Assembly (NCBI GenBank): GCA_003989085.1
Contig: RXIV01000006.1
Coordinates: 174,420 to 238,419, forward strand
Direction of reading: 5' to 3'
Length of the DNA: 64,000 nt
From: Candidatus Competibacteraceae bacterium
GTDB lineage: Bacteria; Pseudomonadota; Gammaproteobacteria; Competibacterales; Competibacteraceae
Position numbers and translations under genes: made by a program. Below are positions 6,639 to 15,394 of this stretch, in pieces (position 1 is the stretch's first letter; every line of letters starts with the position of its first letter). Under the pieces are notes generated by a model. It ran no database searches, was not told where the DNA came from, and worked only from the letters and a program-made list of their open reading frames with translations.

Positions 6639-9479
6639 ATGCCCGTCAACCGTGATGAACTGCACCAACCTGCCGCCGCCATTGCCGAGGAAGTCGCGGT
6701 GCGTCTGCTGGGCCTGCTGCGGGACTTGTTGCTGGAAATTCGCCAGTCGGAACAGGCGGCCGCCGCGCTGACTTTGGACAGCCATCTGGAGCGGGATCTA
6801 GCGCTAGACAGTCTGGCCCGCACTGAGTTGCTGCAACGGATCGAACGGACCTTCCAGACCGCGCTAGGCGAGGCGGCGCTGTTGGCCGAGACGCCGCGTG
6901 AACTGGTGGATCTGCTCTTGCAAGCCAGCGATCAACCGGTTCATTTGGCTCTGGCGCGGGACTGGCGTTCGCCAACAATGGAGTCCGCGCCAATAGGCGT
7001 TCCGGAACGGGCGGATACCCTGCCGGAGATGCTGGACTGGCATGTCCAAACCCATCCAGAACGGGTGGCGATCCAGATTTACGGCAATGCCGACTCGATT
7101 GAAACGACCTTCAGCTACGCCGGGTTGCAACAGGGCGCGCAGGCGGTGGCGACTGGCTTGCGGGCGCGGGGTCTGCAACCCCGGCAGACCGTCGCTATCA
7201 TGCTCCCGACCGGGTCCGACTATTTTCTCAGCTTTTTCGGCATCCTACTGGCGGGCGGGACGCCGGTGCCGATTTACCCGCCGATGCGGCCTTCACAATT
7301 GGAAGATCATTTGCGCCGCCATGCTCGGCTACTGGCGAACGCCCAAAGCGTGGCGTTGATTACCGTGCCCGAGGCGAAACTGGTGGCGCGGCTGCTGCAA
7401 ACTCAGGTCGAGGACTTGCGCCATGTGGTCACAGTCGCCGATTTGCAACAGGAACCGGGGATATGGACGCCCGCACCGGTTCGCAGCCAGGATCTTGCGT
7501 TCCTGCAATACACCTCCGGCAGCACTGGCGATCCCAAAGGCGTCATGCTCACCCACGCCAATCTGCTGGCTAATTTGCGGGCGATGGGGCGGCATGTTGC
7601 TGCCTGCTTCGACGATGTGTTCATCAGTTGGCTGCCGCTCTATCACGATATGGGGCTGATCGGCGCCTGTCTGGGCGGCCTTTACCACGGCTTCCCGCTG
7701 GTGGTGATGTCGCCGCTGAGTTTTCTGGCCCGCCCGGCTCGCTGGCTGTGGGCCATTCACCACCATCGCGGCACCCTGTCCGCCGCACCCAATTTCGCCT
7801 TCGAACTTTGTCTCCGGGCCATTCAGGACCACGAGATCGAGGGGCTGGATCTCAGCTCGCTGCGAACCTTGTTCAATGGCGCGGAACCGGTCAACCCGAC
7901 GACGGTAGAACGGTTCATCGCCCGATTCAGCCGCTATGGCTTGCGGGCCAATGCGTTAGCTCCAGTGTATGGGCTGGCGGAATGCTCCGTCGGGCTGGCT
8001 TTGCAGCCACCGGGGCGTGGACCGGTGTTCGATGCAATCCAGCGCGACGCCTTCATGGCCGGTGGTCGGGCTGAACCCGCCGACCCGGCTGATCCAGCGA
8101 CCCTGCGCTTCGCCGCCTGCGGCCAGCCGATCCCCGGTCACCAAGTTCGTATCGTGGACGAGCAGGGCCGCGAGCTCCCGGATCGGCAGGAAGGCCGGCT
8201 GGAATTTCAGGGGCCATCAGCGACTGCTGGCTATTACCGGCATCCTGAAGCGACCCGCAAGTTGTTCCCGCACCAGGATGCTTGGCTGGATTCCGGGGAT
8301 CGCGCCTATCTGGCTGGCGGCGATGTCTATCTAACCGGTCGGGTCAAGGATCTGATCATTCGCGGTGGGCGTAACCTGTACCCCTATGAGCTGGAGCAGG
8401 CGGTCAGCGAAATTCCCGGCATTCGCAAGGGATGCGTGGCGGTCTTCGCCAGTGCTGATCCGGCGACGGGCAGCGAACGGCTGGTGGTGGTGGCTGAAAC
8501 TCGCGTCGCGCAATCGGAGGCGCTGGCTCATCTGCGTCAGCAAATTCAGAGCGCCGGAGTGGATTTGCTGGGGACGCCACCAGACGACGTGGTCCTCGCA
8601 CCGCCGCATACGGTGTTGAAAACTTCTAGCGGTAAAATTCGCCGGGCAGCGATCCGGGACTTGTACGAACGCCAAGCGCTCGGACGCGGCAAGCGGGCCT
8701 TGTGGCTGCAACTGATCCGGATTGGCCTAACCAGCAGCTGGGCGCAGGCGCGGCGGATCGGGCGTGGGGTCATGGAGCGGCTGTTTGCCGGTTATGCCTG
8801 GACGCTGTTCGGACTGCTGGCTCCAGCAGTGTGGCTGGGTGTGATGACCTTGCCAAGACCGGCATGGCGCTGGGGGTTGAGCCGTTCTGCAACCTGGCTG
8901 CTGGCGCAACTGACCGGAACCTCGCTGACGGTGCGTGGGCTGGAGCATCTGCCAGTCGGCCCCTGCGTTCTGGTCGCCAACCATTGCAGCTATCTGGACG
9001 CCTATGTGCTGATGGCTGCGATTCCCCGCCCATTTCATTACGTCGCCAAACGCGAATTGCTGGACAATCATTGGATCGGTCAGCCGCTGCAACGCATCGG
9101 CACCCTGTTCGTGGAGCGGTTCGATGTGCAACGCAGCGTCGATGAAGCCCGCAAGATCAGCGCGGCGGCGCGGGCTGGGCAATCGCTGGGCTTTTTCCCG
9201 GAAGGCACTTTTACCCGCATGCCGGGGCTGCTGGAGTTCCGAATGGGTGCGTTCATGGCGGCGGCGCAGGCCGGGACACCGGTGGTTCCGGTGACGATTC
9301 GCGGGACGCGCTCAATGCTGCGAGCCGGATCATGGTTTCCGCGTCGAGGTCGGCTGGACGTGGTGGTGGAACCGTCGATTCAGCCCGATGGCGAGGACTG
9401 GGCGGCGGCGGTGCGTTTGCGCGATGCGGCGCGGGCAGCCATTCTGCGCCACTGCGGCGAACCGGATTTGGGAGGCTGA
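6639..9479 (+). CDS. ACP - fatty acyl-AMP ligase - acyltransferase fusion protein
   Basis: 946-aa trifunctional protein. Residues 1-90 form an acyl-carrier domain with the phosphopantetheine site LALDSLARTEL (S58). Residues about 120-700 form an AMP-forming ligase: YTSGSTGDPKGVMLTH near 291, LPLYHDMGL, YGLAECSVG and KTSSGKIRR, the order typical of fatty acyl-AMP ligases. Residues about 740-946 form a PlsC-type acyltransferase: NHCSYLD (HX4D box, H782 and D787) and FFPEGTF near 853. Inferred reaction: activate a free fatty acid, load it on the built-in carrier and transfer it to a lysophospholipid or other acceptor. Divergent from fimV, with about 130 bases between them. Natural acceptor unknown. 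Confidence 0.85.
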   Translation: MPVNRDELHQPAAAIAEEVAVRLLGLLRDLLLEIRQSEQAAAALTLDSHLERDLALDSLARTELLQRIERTFQTALGEAALLAETPRELVDLLLQASDQPVHLALARDWRSPTMESAPIGVPERADTLPEMLDWHVQTHPERVAIQIYGNADSIETTFSYAGLQQGAQAVATGLRARGLQPRQTVAIMLPTGSDYFLSFFGILLAGGTPVPIYPPMRPSQLEDHLRRHARLLANAQSVALITVPEAKLVARLLQTQVEDLRHVVTVADLQQEPGIWTPAPVRSQDLAFLQYTSGSTGDPKGVMLTHANLLANLRAMGRHVAACFDDVFISWLPLYHDMGLIGACLGGLYHGFPLVVMSPLSFLARPARWLWAIHHHRGTLSAAPNFAFELCLRAIQDHEIEGLDLSSLRTLFNGAEPVNPTTVERFIARFSRYGLRANALAPVYGLAECSVGLALQPPGRGPVFDAIQRDAFMAGGRAEPADPADPATLRFAACGQPIPGHQVRIVDEQGRELPDRQEGRLEFQGPSATAGYYRHPEATRKLFPHQDAWLDSGDRAYLAGGDVYLTGRVKDLIIRGGRNLYPYELEQAVSEIPGIRKGCVAVFASADPATGSERLVVVAETRVAQSEALAHLRQQIQSAGVDLLGTPPDDVVLAPPHTVLKTSSGKIRRAAIRDLYERQALGRGKRALWLQLIRIGLTSSWAQARRIGRGVMERLFAGYAWTLFGLLAPAVWLGVMTLPRPAWRWGLSRSATWLLAQLTGTSLTVRGLEHLPVGPCVLVANHCSYLDAYVLMAAIPRPFHYVAKRELLDNHWIGQPLQRIGTLFVERFDVQRSVDEARKISAAARAGQSLGFFPEGTFTRMPGLLEFRMGAFMAAAQAGTPVVPVTIRGTRSMLRAGSWFPRRGRLDVVVEPSIQPDGEDWAAAVRLRDAARAAILRHCGEPDLGG

Positions 9480-9634
9480 ACTATCGGGGGAACGCTACTG
9501 GCAGTAGGCCGCTCAAAACGGCATCAGATCCCATCCGGCTATCTCGGTCAGCCGCTGATAGGCGCTGGCCGGCGGTCGCCGGTAGAATTCACCGTTTTTT
9601 TTCAGCAACTACATTACTAAAGTGAGACGCCACT

Positions 9635-10786
9635 ATGCCAAGCCAACGCTTGCCAGTCCGTTACTGGCTGTTACTGGGATGGTTGACTGCCGGCGCCGCC
9701 CAGGCCGCAGTCTATCCCCTGCCGCCCCCGGACAGCGATGTCATCGGTCAGGTCAAGGTTATCTACGCCGCCAAGGACGACACGCTGGTGGACATTGCCC
9801 GGCAGCAAGGTCTGGGTTACGACGAGATCGTTCACGCCAATCCGGGGCTGGATCGCTGGGCCCCCGAAGAGGGAACGCCCATTGTCCTGCCCACCCGTCA
9901 TATCCTGCCCAACGCGCCGCGAGAGGGAATCGTCCTCAACATCGCCGAGATGCGGCTGTACTACTATCCGAAAGGAAACAGCGATACGGAGCGGGTGGTG
10001 ATCACCTACCCGGTCAGTATTGGGCGCATGGACTGGAAAACGCCGATGGGTCTGACCAAGGTGGTCGCCAAGGATGTCGATCCGCCGTGGCGGCCACCGG
10101 CGACGATCAAGGCCGAACACGCCGCCGAGGGCGACATCCTGCCGGATGTAGTGCCAGGTGGCCCGGATAACCCGTTGGGCCGGTTTGCGATGCGGCTGGG
10201 TGTGCCTGGCTATCTGATCCACGGCACCAATAAGCCTTATGGCATCGGGATGCGGGTGACGCACGGTTGTGTGCGGATGTACCCGGAGGACATTGAACGA
10301 CTGTTTGGCATGGTGCCGGTGGGGACGCCGGTGCGGCTGGTTGATCAGCCGGTCAAAGTGGGCTGGTTAAACGGCGCGCTGCTGCTGGAAGCGCATGAAC
10401 CGCTCGAAGAAGACAACATCCCGATTAAGGTGACGATGGAGCAGGCCCGACAGGCGGTCATCGCTAAGACCGGCCCGGAGATGGCGGGAGTGGATCAAGC
10501 GGCGCTGAATGCCGCCGTTGAACAACTGAGTGGCATTCCAGTCTCGATTGGCGTTCTACCGGGATCAGCACCGCCCAGCCCCACTGCCGCTACACTGCCT
10601 GCGCCTGACGACCGGAATCACTCCCAGGTTCCAGTCTATGGTGGGCCGCCCGCTTCTCGGCCTGCGCCTGCTTATCCGCCATCGCATGCCTATTCCGATG
10701 AACCGCCGCCGGTTTACCCGCCCTACTCCCCGGTTGGCGGCAACGCCATCATTCCGGCCCGCTCATCCGCCGCCAGCCGTCCATAA
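9635..10786 (+). CDS. L,D-transpeptidase, YkuD family (ErfK/YbiS type)
   Basis: Periplasmic enzyme with a signal peptide (YWLLLGWLTAGAAQA), a LysM-like segment (DDTLVDIARQQGLGYDEIVH) and a YkuD catalytic domain. The catalytic block is HGTNKPYGIGMRVTHGCVRM, with nucleophile C212. The family forms 3-3 peptidoglycan cross-links or anchors Braun lipoprotein to peptidoglycan. A Pro-rich tail follows (residues about 310-383). The convergent neighbour across a shared terminator is a small lipoprotein ending in Lys, a plausible substrate, which favours an ErfK/YbiS/YcfS-like anchoring role (inference). 383 aa is longer than E. coli paralogues because of the tail. Confidence 0.9.
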   Translation: MPSQRLPVRYWLLLGWLTAGAAQAAVYPLPPPDSDVIGQVKVIYAAKDDTLVDIARQQGLGYDEIVHANPGLDRWAPEEGTPIVLPTRHILPNAPREGIVLNIAEMRLYYYPKGNSDTERVVITYPVSIGRMDWKTPMGLTKVVAKDVDPPWRPPATIKAEHAAEGDILPDVVPGGPDNPLGRFAMRLGVPGYLIHGTNKPYGIGMRVTHGCVRMYPEDIERLFGMVPVGTPVRLVDQPVKVGWLNGALLLEAHEPLEEDNIPIKVTMEQARQAVIAKTGPEMAGVDQAALNAAVEQLSGIPVSIGVLPGSAPPSPTAATLPAPDDRNHSQVPVYGGPPASRPAPAYPPSHAYSDEPPPVYPPYSPVGGNAIIPARSSAASRP

Positions 10787-10794
10787 AAGGCAAC

Positions 10795-10829
10795 AAAAAA
10801 CCCCGGGTTCGCAACGAACCCGGGGTTTT
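10795..10829. terminator. Bidirectional rho-independent terminator
   Basis: Perfect 11-bp stem CCCCGGGTTCG / CGAACCCGGGG with a CAA loop (10801-10825). It is preceded by six A and followed by TTTT, so it can end transcription of both the transpeptidase (+) and the lipoprotein gene (-). Confidence 0.9.
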
Positions 10830-10850
10830 GCCCAACCGCTGCCGGATAGC

Positions 10851-11087
10851 TTACTTGTACATCGATTTTTTGAACATCCGGTTGATTTTCTCCTCAGTCG
10901 CCATGCTAACCGACTTGGCATCCTGCGCAATGGACTTGGCTTCGTTGGCGGTATCCATAGCATTGCGGGCCATGCCCTTGGCTTCGTTGGCGTCTTTCTG
11001 CACGGCAGCCAAATCACTGGTGCTGGCGCAACCAACCGACAAACCGGCAATCAGGGCCAGAGTGGACATTTTAATCAAGGTTTTCAT
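10851..11087 (-). CDS. lpp: Braun-type (Lpp/OprI-like) alanine-zipper lipoprotein
   Basis: 78-aa outer-membrane lipoprotein: signal peptide with lipobox LSVGC (Cys about residue 20), then an alanine-rich heptad helix (DANEAKGMARNAMDTANEAK) expected to form a trimeric coiled coil, ending in KKSMYK. A C-terminal Lys is the residue that L,D-transpeptidases attach to peptidoglycan in Lpp. Strong Shine-Dalgarno AAGGAG before the ATG and a good sigma70 promoter about 100 bases upstream suggest high expression. It sits between two YkuD-family genes. Assignment rests on architecture; the family varies strongly in sequence. Confidence 0.85.
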   Translation of the reverse strand: MKTLIKMSTLALIAGLSVGCASTSDLAAVQKDANEAKGMARNAMDTANEAKSIAQDAKSVSMATEEKINRMFKKSMYK

Positions 11088-11182
11088 GGACTCAACTCCT
11101 TAGTTTCATTAACGTCAGGCAATGCGCCGGACAAGAATTGTTGTCTTGACGCAACCGATATTGTCACAGCACAACAAAAGTC

Positions 11183-11213
11183 ATTATATAACGAAATTTC
11201 GGTTTGCGAACAA
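11183..11213 (-). promoter_or_regulatory. Sigma70-like promoter of the lpp-like gene
   Basis: On the minus strand TTGTTC (11208-11213) is followed at 17 bases by TATATA or at 19 bases by TATAAT (11183-11188). It would give a leader of about 90 bases ahead of the lipoprotein ATG at 11087. Confidence 0.55.
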
Positions 11214-11229
11214 TGCCCAATGAGGCAAA

Positions 11230-11850
11230 TTATCGAATCTCGACCCGCATTCCGACTTTCACCCACGGCTTGAGCGCGTCAATTTGACGATTATCCAGCG
11301 CGATACAACCGCTGGTCCAGTTGATCCCGGCGCTGTGAATGCCCGGATCGCCCGCGCCGACGCCATGAATACCGATTTGTCCGCCCAACGGTGTGTCTTG
11401 TGGCGGGGTGCGACCCTTGGACCAAGCGGCGCGGATCCGCTCATAGGTCAGTGCGTCGATCCGGTGTTCGCGCAAGGCCCGCGCGGCGTAATCCGGGTTG
11501 GGATAGTCCAAGCCGATAAAGGTTTTGAACCGGCTGTGCTCGTTAATCCAGCCCACCCGAAACACGCCAAGAGGCGTCTTGTTATCGCCGCGCCGATCCT
11601 TGATTCCGGCGCCGCTGCTGCCCAAGGCAATCCGGCGGAATGATTCAACCGGCCTATTGCCGTTCATGACGGTCAACGTATCGGCCTTGGTATCCACCAG
11701 TAACCACGAGCCACTGGGCGCTGTGGCGTTGCTGGCGACGGCTGGCGGAGAAGAAATGGTTGAATCCACGTTGCTTGGGGCGCAGGCGCTGAGCAGCGCC
11801 ATCAAGCTGCCCAACGCGATCCACTGTTTACAAAATTCAAATAAAATCAT
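11230..11850 (-). CDS. Lipoprotein L,D-transpeptidase, YkuD family
   Basis: Second YkuD-domain protein of the locus. Starting from MILFEFCK at 11850 it has a lipoprotein signal ending LMALLSAC, so it should be membrane-anchored. The catalytic block is IGIHGVGAGDPGIHSAGINW followed by TSGCIAL (His, His and nucleophilic Cys). A longer reading frame starts at 11904 but places charged residues ahead of the signal. It lies upstream of, and codirectional with, the lpp-like gene, which has its own promoter. Likely roles are Lpp anchoring, 3-3 cross-linking, or release of anchored lipoprotein; these cannot be told apart from sequence. Confidence 0.87.
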   Translation of the reverse strand: MILFEFCKQWIALGSLMALLSACAPSNVDSTISSPPAVASNATAPSGSWLLVDTKADTLTVMNGNRPVESFRRIALGSSGAGIKDRRGDNKTPLGVFRVGWINEHSRFKTFIGLDYPNPDYAARALREHRIDALTYERIRAAWSKGRTPPQDTPLGGQIGIHGVGAGDPGIHSAGINWTSGCIALDNRQIDALKPWVKVGMRVEIR

Positions 11851-11924
11851 TCGATTACCTACCTGGTCACACCTGCTACTCGAAGGCCGCTTTATATAGG
11901 GCAACCGGGGCGACAGTGCAAGGG

Positions 11925-12386
11925 TCAGGTTTCAGGGAAACGCGGCTCAATGCTCATTTCACTGAGCAGGGAATTACCGATAAAACAGTTTTCCTTGGCC
12001 TTGCGGTGCAGTTCCCGCACCGAATCCACATCAGGGATCGTCGCGCCGCTGAATACCGCCAAGGGCCGCAGGGTCAAGCGCGAAACCATCATTTTCCCTT
12101 TCTCATTCTTGCCCAGCTCCGCCAGCGGTTCGTCTTCGTAACGATCCACTGTCAGTTTCCTGAGTGCGGCGATGGTCAGAAAGGTCAGCATGTGGCAACT
12201 GGACAGCGCGGCCAGCAGCGCCTCCTCCGGGTTGCTCATCTCGGGATTGCCCGAATAGTCCGGGGCTGCCGATCCCTGCACGATTTGCCCACCCGCCAGC
12301 CGCCAGGTGTGGCTACGATCGAAGGTTTTGTGATCGAAATCCGGCGTTGTCCGCCGCCAGTTCAGCGCAATGGAAAAGTGCGACAT
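11925..12386 (-). CDS. OsmC family protein
   Basis: 153-aa OsmC/Ohr-fold protein, a family of thiol-dependent peroxidases acting on organic hydroperoxides. Two cysteines occur in the expected settings: LLAALSSCHMLTFL (end of the central helix) and ENCFIGNSLLSEM. GGQIVQGSAAPDYSGNPEMS matches the N-terminal strand region of the OsmC (YhfA-like) branch. It follows the SrfA-like operon after 51 bases and could be its last gene, but no shared function is evident. The substrate is not predictable. Confidence 0.85.
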   Translation of the reverse strand: MSHFSIALNWRRTTPDFDHKTFDRSHTWRLAGGQIVQGSAAPDYSGNPEMSNPEEALLAALSSCHMLTFLTIAALRKLTVDRYEDEPLAELGKNEKGKMMVSRLTLRPLAVFSGATIPDVDSVRELHRKAKENCFIGNSLLSEMSIEPRFPET

Positions 12387-12437
12387 GGGGATTTGCTCCT
12401 CAAAAAAACGTTAGAACAGGGTCAGGCCGCTCGCTTG

Positions 12438-12758
12438 CTAACCACCATCGGATGGCAACGCCTTTAGCGCTGTCGGCGTGCAGGCATCGCCGTTCAACGC
12501 CCGTTCCAGTCCGGCAATCCGCTCGCGTAATTGCTGATTGATCGCATCCTGCCGGGCCAGCAGCGCTGCGCCATCGAGCGATGACGCCCTTGTCATGGAC
12601 AGAACCCGCACACCGCCAAACAGCCAGCCGGCAGCCAGACCACTCAACAGGATCGCCAGCGCCGCCAGACCCCAGACCCAAGCGCGTTGATAGCCGGGAA
12701 TCGCCGGCTTATCGGCATAGATCGTAAATTGCGGGTATTCCTGTTTGATCATGGTCAT
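12438..12758 (-). CDS. Small single-pass membrane protein of the SrfA-like operon
   Basis: 106 aa, not recognised as a named family. About 25 cytosolic-looking residues precede a hydrophobic segment (VWGLAALAILLSGLAAGWLF, about residues 28-47), followed by a short helical stretch with heptad character (LARQDAINQQLRERIAGLE). It starts 3 bases after the SrfA-like stop, so co-translation is likely. A partner or tether of the neighbouring membrane proteins is plausible, not shown. Confidence 0.6.
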   Translation of the reverse strand: MTMIKQEYPQFTIYADKPAIPGYQRAWVWGLAALAILLSGLAAGWLFGGVRVLSMTRASSLDGAALLARQDAINQQLRERIAGLERALNGDACTPTALKALPSDGG

Positions 12759-12761
12759 TCC

Positions 12762-14816
12762 TCAACGATCCACGGTAAACGTCGTTACTGGTACAGTGGC
12801 GTTAGGCCGAATAGCGCCTTTGAACACCGACTCCTGTCCACCTCGGATCAACCGCACCTGAAAGGGCGTTTCAGCGGGGTTTTGCTCATCCTTGCGCGGT
12901 ACATAGCGGACAGCGATTTCGTAGGGTCCCGGCGACGCCTTGCCCGCCGGCCAAAACGCATTTTCCACGGGACGGTCGCTCAATTTGTCACGGCTAGCGT
13001 TGGCGTCTACATCCAGCGCACCGCCACATTCCGCAGGATGCTGGTAATCCAGTGGCCGACCTGATGGGCAGCGCACGACCAAATCAAGATCGCTGCGACC
13101 GTTCCACAGCAAAGCGACTGTGATCTCACCGGTCGCCGCACCAGCAGCGGATAAGCGGTTAGCAAATTCGCGACGTTCTTCCGGGGTCGGATCGGCTTTG
13201 ACCGGCACTTCAATGATCGGGGGTTGCTGCACCGATGTAATCGGCGGGGTCTGGCGATCCGCCAACAGTTCTTCCAGAGTCCGCGATGGCACTGCCGGAA
13301 TATCTCTATCGGATGTCGTCCGCTCCGGGGCGCTGGCCAAGGCCCTGCCGGGTACATCACTGGAATTACGCCCGGACGCGGCCAGGGAAACGGTAGTGTG
13401 GTCGCCTGAAATCGCAGTGTTTGGGGCGGTAGCGCGGTCAGGCGCCGGAATTGACGTGGGCAGAGCGACGCTACGGTCGGTGTCCGAAGCGGTGGCGGGG
13501 GCTTCGGCAGCGGGAACCCCTGCAAGACTGGAAACCGGCGCTTTCACTCTAGTGCGTGGGTTCTCACCTCCGGCAACCGCAACGGTTGATTGTGTTGGGA
13601 TCGCACTACGGCTCCCACCCGGCTCCCGCATAACCGGTGCGACGCCCGCCGATCCGTCTGGCAACCGGCACTGACCGCGCCGTTCGGCGAGTTGCGCGAT
13701 CAGTGATTCCAGCCGGGTGCGCAATTCAGTTTCAGCGTACTGCGCTTCCGCCAGGGCGCGAGCGGCTGGTTCACCGGCCAACGGGTACGGCGCTGGTTTC
13801 ATCCAGGCCCACCAGGCTGCGGCCAGCATCAATATCAGAGCCAGTGCGAACACTCCCCAAAAGTAACTTGAACCCACCACTATATAACGTAGTGGCGAAG
13901 CGGAAACCGTCTCTGCACGCACTGGTGGTTGCTCCGCTGTACTCAGGACCGGCGCGGGATCGGGCTTGAACGACGGCTCAGCGGCTGTTGTACTGGCGAC
14001 GCCAGGGATGGGCGTGCGATCGGGCTTGAACGACGGCTCCAGCGGCGGTTCCGGCAAGGGCGGCGGCTCCTCGGGTTTTGGTAACGGTCCCGGCTCAGGC
14101 GATAGCGATGCGGCGTTCAACGCCGCGATGGGCGATGCTTCTTCTAACGACACCTGCTTCAATGCTGGCGGGGGTTCCTGTGGTGATTCCGGCGGCGCTG
14201 CCGGGAGCGGCGGCGGTGCTTCGGGCGCGGGGGCAGGTTCTGTCGGGGCAACGCTGACCCGTTCGGGCAAGGCAATGTCGGGAATCGCCACATCACGCGA
14301 TGGCGTAACTGCGTCTGGCGCAGGCGCGCCCGCCGAATGCGCCAGAACCGCCGGTGTTTCCCAAGGCCGATCCGGCGAAAATCCCCAGCCGGTCATCACC
14401 GGGCGGCCCTCGACCAGAAAAACGCCGCTTTCCACTACTTCGCCCAGCGCCGCCTTAAGAATCACGCCCAACTGCATCCGCTGCACATCCCCGGACGCAG
14501 CGTAGCGCTCGGCCAGTTCTCGCCCTTGCCCAAGGATTTGCTCAATCCGTGCCAGGATGGGCCGGCGTTGCTCTTCCGGCAGATCGTTTAGCGCCATTGG
14601 CGGCTGTTCCGGGTCGCCCTCGGCATACCAGTCGATGCGACCACGGGCGCGATCCACCACCGGTTCCGCCAACAGGTCCGCCGCCTCCACCCCTAACTGG
14701 CCGGCTAATACCGCACGGATTTGCGGATACAGGGTATGCAACGGCTGGCCAAAACCGCCGGCCTCGCGCATTCCGTCAAAGGAACTGCTGCTGAGAAGAA
14801 TCTGCTCCGCCGCCAT
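12762..14816 (-). CDS. SrfA-like single-pass membrane protein
   Basis: 684 aa, resembling virulence protein SrfA of enteric srfABC loci at both ends. The N-terminal domain (about 1-160) contains LYPQIRAVLAGQLGVEAADL, RGRIDWYAEGD and FLVEGRPVMTGWGF. A Pro/Glu-rich linker leads to a transmembrane segment about residues 315-340 (FALALILMLAAAWWAW), a further low-complexity stretch, and a C-terminal beta domain (about 565-684) with LLWNGRSDLDLVVRCPSG, CGGALDVDANASRDKLSDRP and PGPYEIAVRYV. The last part is expected to be periplasmic if the N-terminus is cytosolic. The family's molecular role is unknown. Neighbours include the SrfC-like ATP/GTPase; SrfB is absent. Confidence 0.7.
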   Translation of the reverse strand: MAAEQILLSSSSFDGMREAGGFGQPLHTLYPQIRAVLAGQLGVEAADLLAEPVVDRARGRIDWYAEGDPEQPPMALNDLPEEQRRPILARIEQILGQGRELAERYAASGDVQRMQLGVILKAALGEVVESGVFLVEGRPVMTGWGFSPDRPWETPAVLAHSAGAPAPDAVTPSRDVAIPDIALPERVSVAPTEPAPAPEAPPPLPAAPPESPQEPPPALKQVSLEEASPIAALNAASLSPEPGPLPKPEEPPPLPEPPLEPSFKPDRTPIPGVASTTAAEPSFKPDPAPVLSTAEQPPVRAETVSASPLRYIVVGSSYFWGVFALALILMLAAAWWAWMKPAPYPLAGEPAARALAEAQYAETELRTRLESLIAQLAERRGQCRLPDGSAGVAPVMREPGGSRSAIPTQSTVAVAGGENPRTRVKAPVSSLAGVPAAEAPATASDTDRSVALPTSIPAPDRATAPNTAISGDHTTVSLAASGRNSSDVPGRALASAPERTTSDRDIPAVPSRTLEELLADRQTPPITSVQQPPIIEVPVKADPTPEERREFANRLSAAGAATGEITVALLWNGRSDLDLVVRCPSGRPLDYQHPAECGGALDVDANASRDKLSDRPVENAFWPAGKASPGPYEIAVRYVPRKDEQNPAETPFQVRLIRGGQESVFKGAIRPNATVPVTTFTVDR

Positions 14817-14852
14817 GTCTGCTCCGCCTCACGATCCGTTATCGTTGATCAT

Positions 14853-15371
14853 TCACCGATCATTCATCCCACCGTTATCGGCTAACGGAGGAGCGCCAGC
14901 GCCAGACTCAGTCTCCGCCTTGGCTGGGGCAGCGGTGGCGCTAACCGGATCGCTCAAGGTGATCGACAGCCCACCGCCACCCAGGGTGACATCCAGGCCA
15001 TACTGCACGTTCTGCAAAAACAGCGTCACCCCTTTTTCGTTGCGGAGCATGGCGCTGCCGCCGCCTTGGAACAGGGTCAGCCCCCCCTCGACGGCGGCGT
15101 AAGTCCCGGCAAAATCAGCGACATCCCGCAACCGGTAAACCTGACCCAGCGCATTCACCTGGGTGATGCCCAGCGTCGCGGCTTTGATCTGCGAAACCGC
15201 AAACGGGTATTTCTTACCCTGGAATTCAAGCTCACCCTGCCCCCGGCTATACCCGAACAGCAAACCAAACGAGGTGCTAGAGAACTGCATCCGGGCATCC
15301 GGGGGCGCATCCTGGGCCGATGCCGTACCCACCGCCAAAACCGCCATCAATAGGATGGGCGCAAATCGCAT
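14853..15371 (-). CDS. Small periplasmic protein, possibly DUF1134/EipA-like
   Basis: 172 aa with a signal peptide cleaved near ASAQ (about residue 19). The mature part is glycine-rich beta-type sequence: FGLLFGYSRGQGELEFQGKK, TLGITQVNALGQVYRLRDVA and GGGSAMLRNEKGVTLFLQNV. The pattern recalls the DUF1134/EipA group of envelope proteins, but I hold this only weakly. It sits between the TAXI protein and the SrfA-like protein, all codirectional with short gaps, so it is probably part of the same envelope operon. Function unknown. Confidence 0.6.
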   Translation of the reverse strand: MRFAPILLMAVLAVGTASAQDAPPDARMQFSSTSFGLLFGYSRGQGELEFQGKKYPFAVSQIKAATLGITQVNALGQVYRLRDVADFAGTYAAVEGGLTLFQGGGSAMLRNEKGVTLFLQNVQYGLDVTLGGGGLSITLSDPVSATAAPAKAETESGAGAPPLADNGGMNDR

Positions 15372-15394
15372 TAGCTTTCTCCTGTGCAGGAAAC

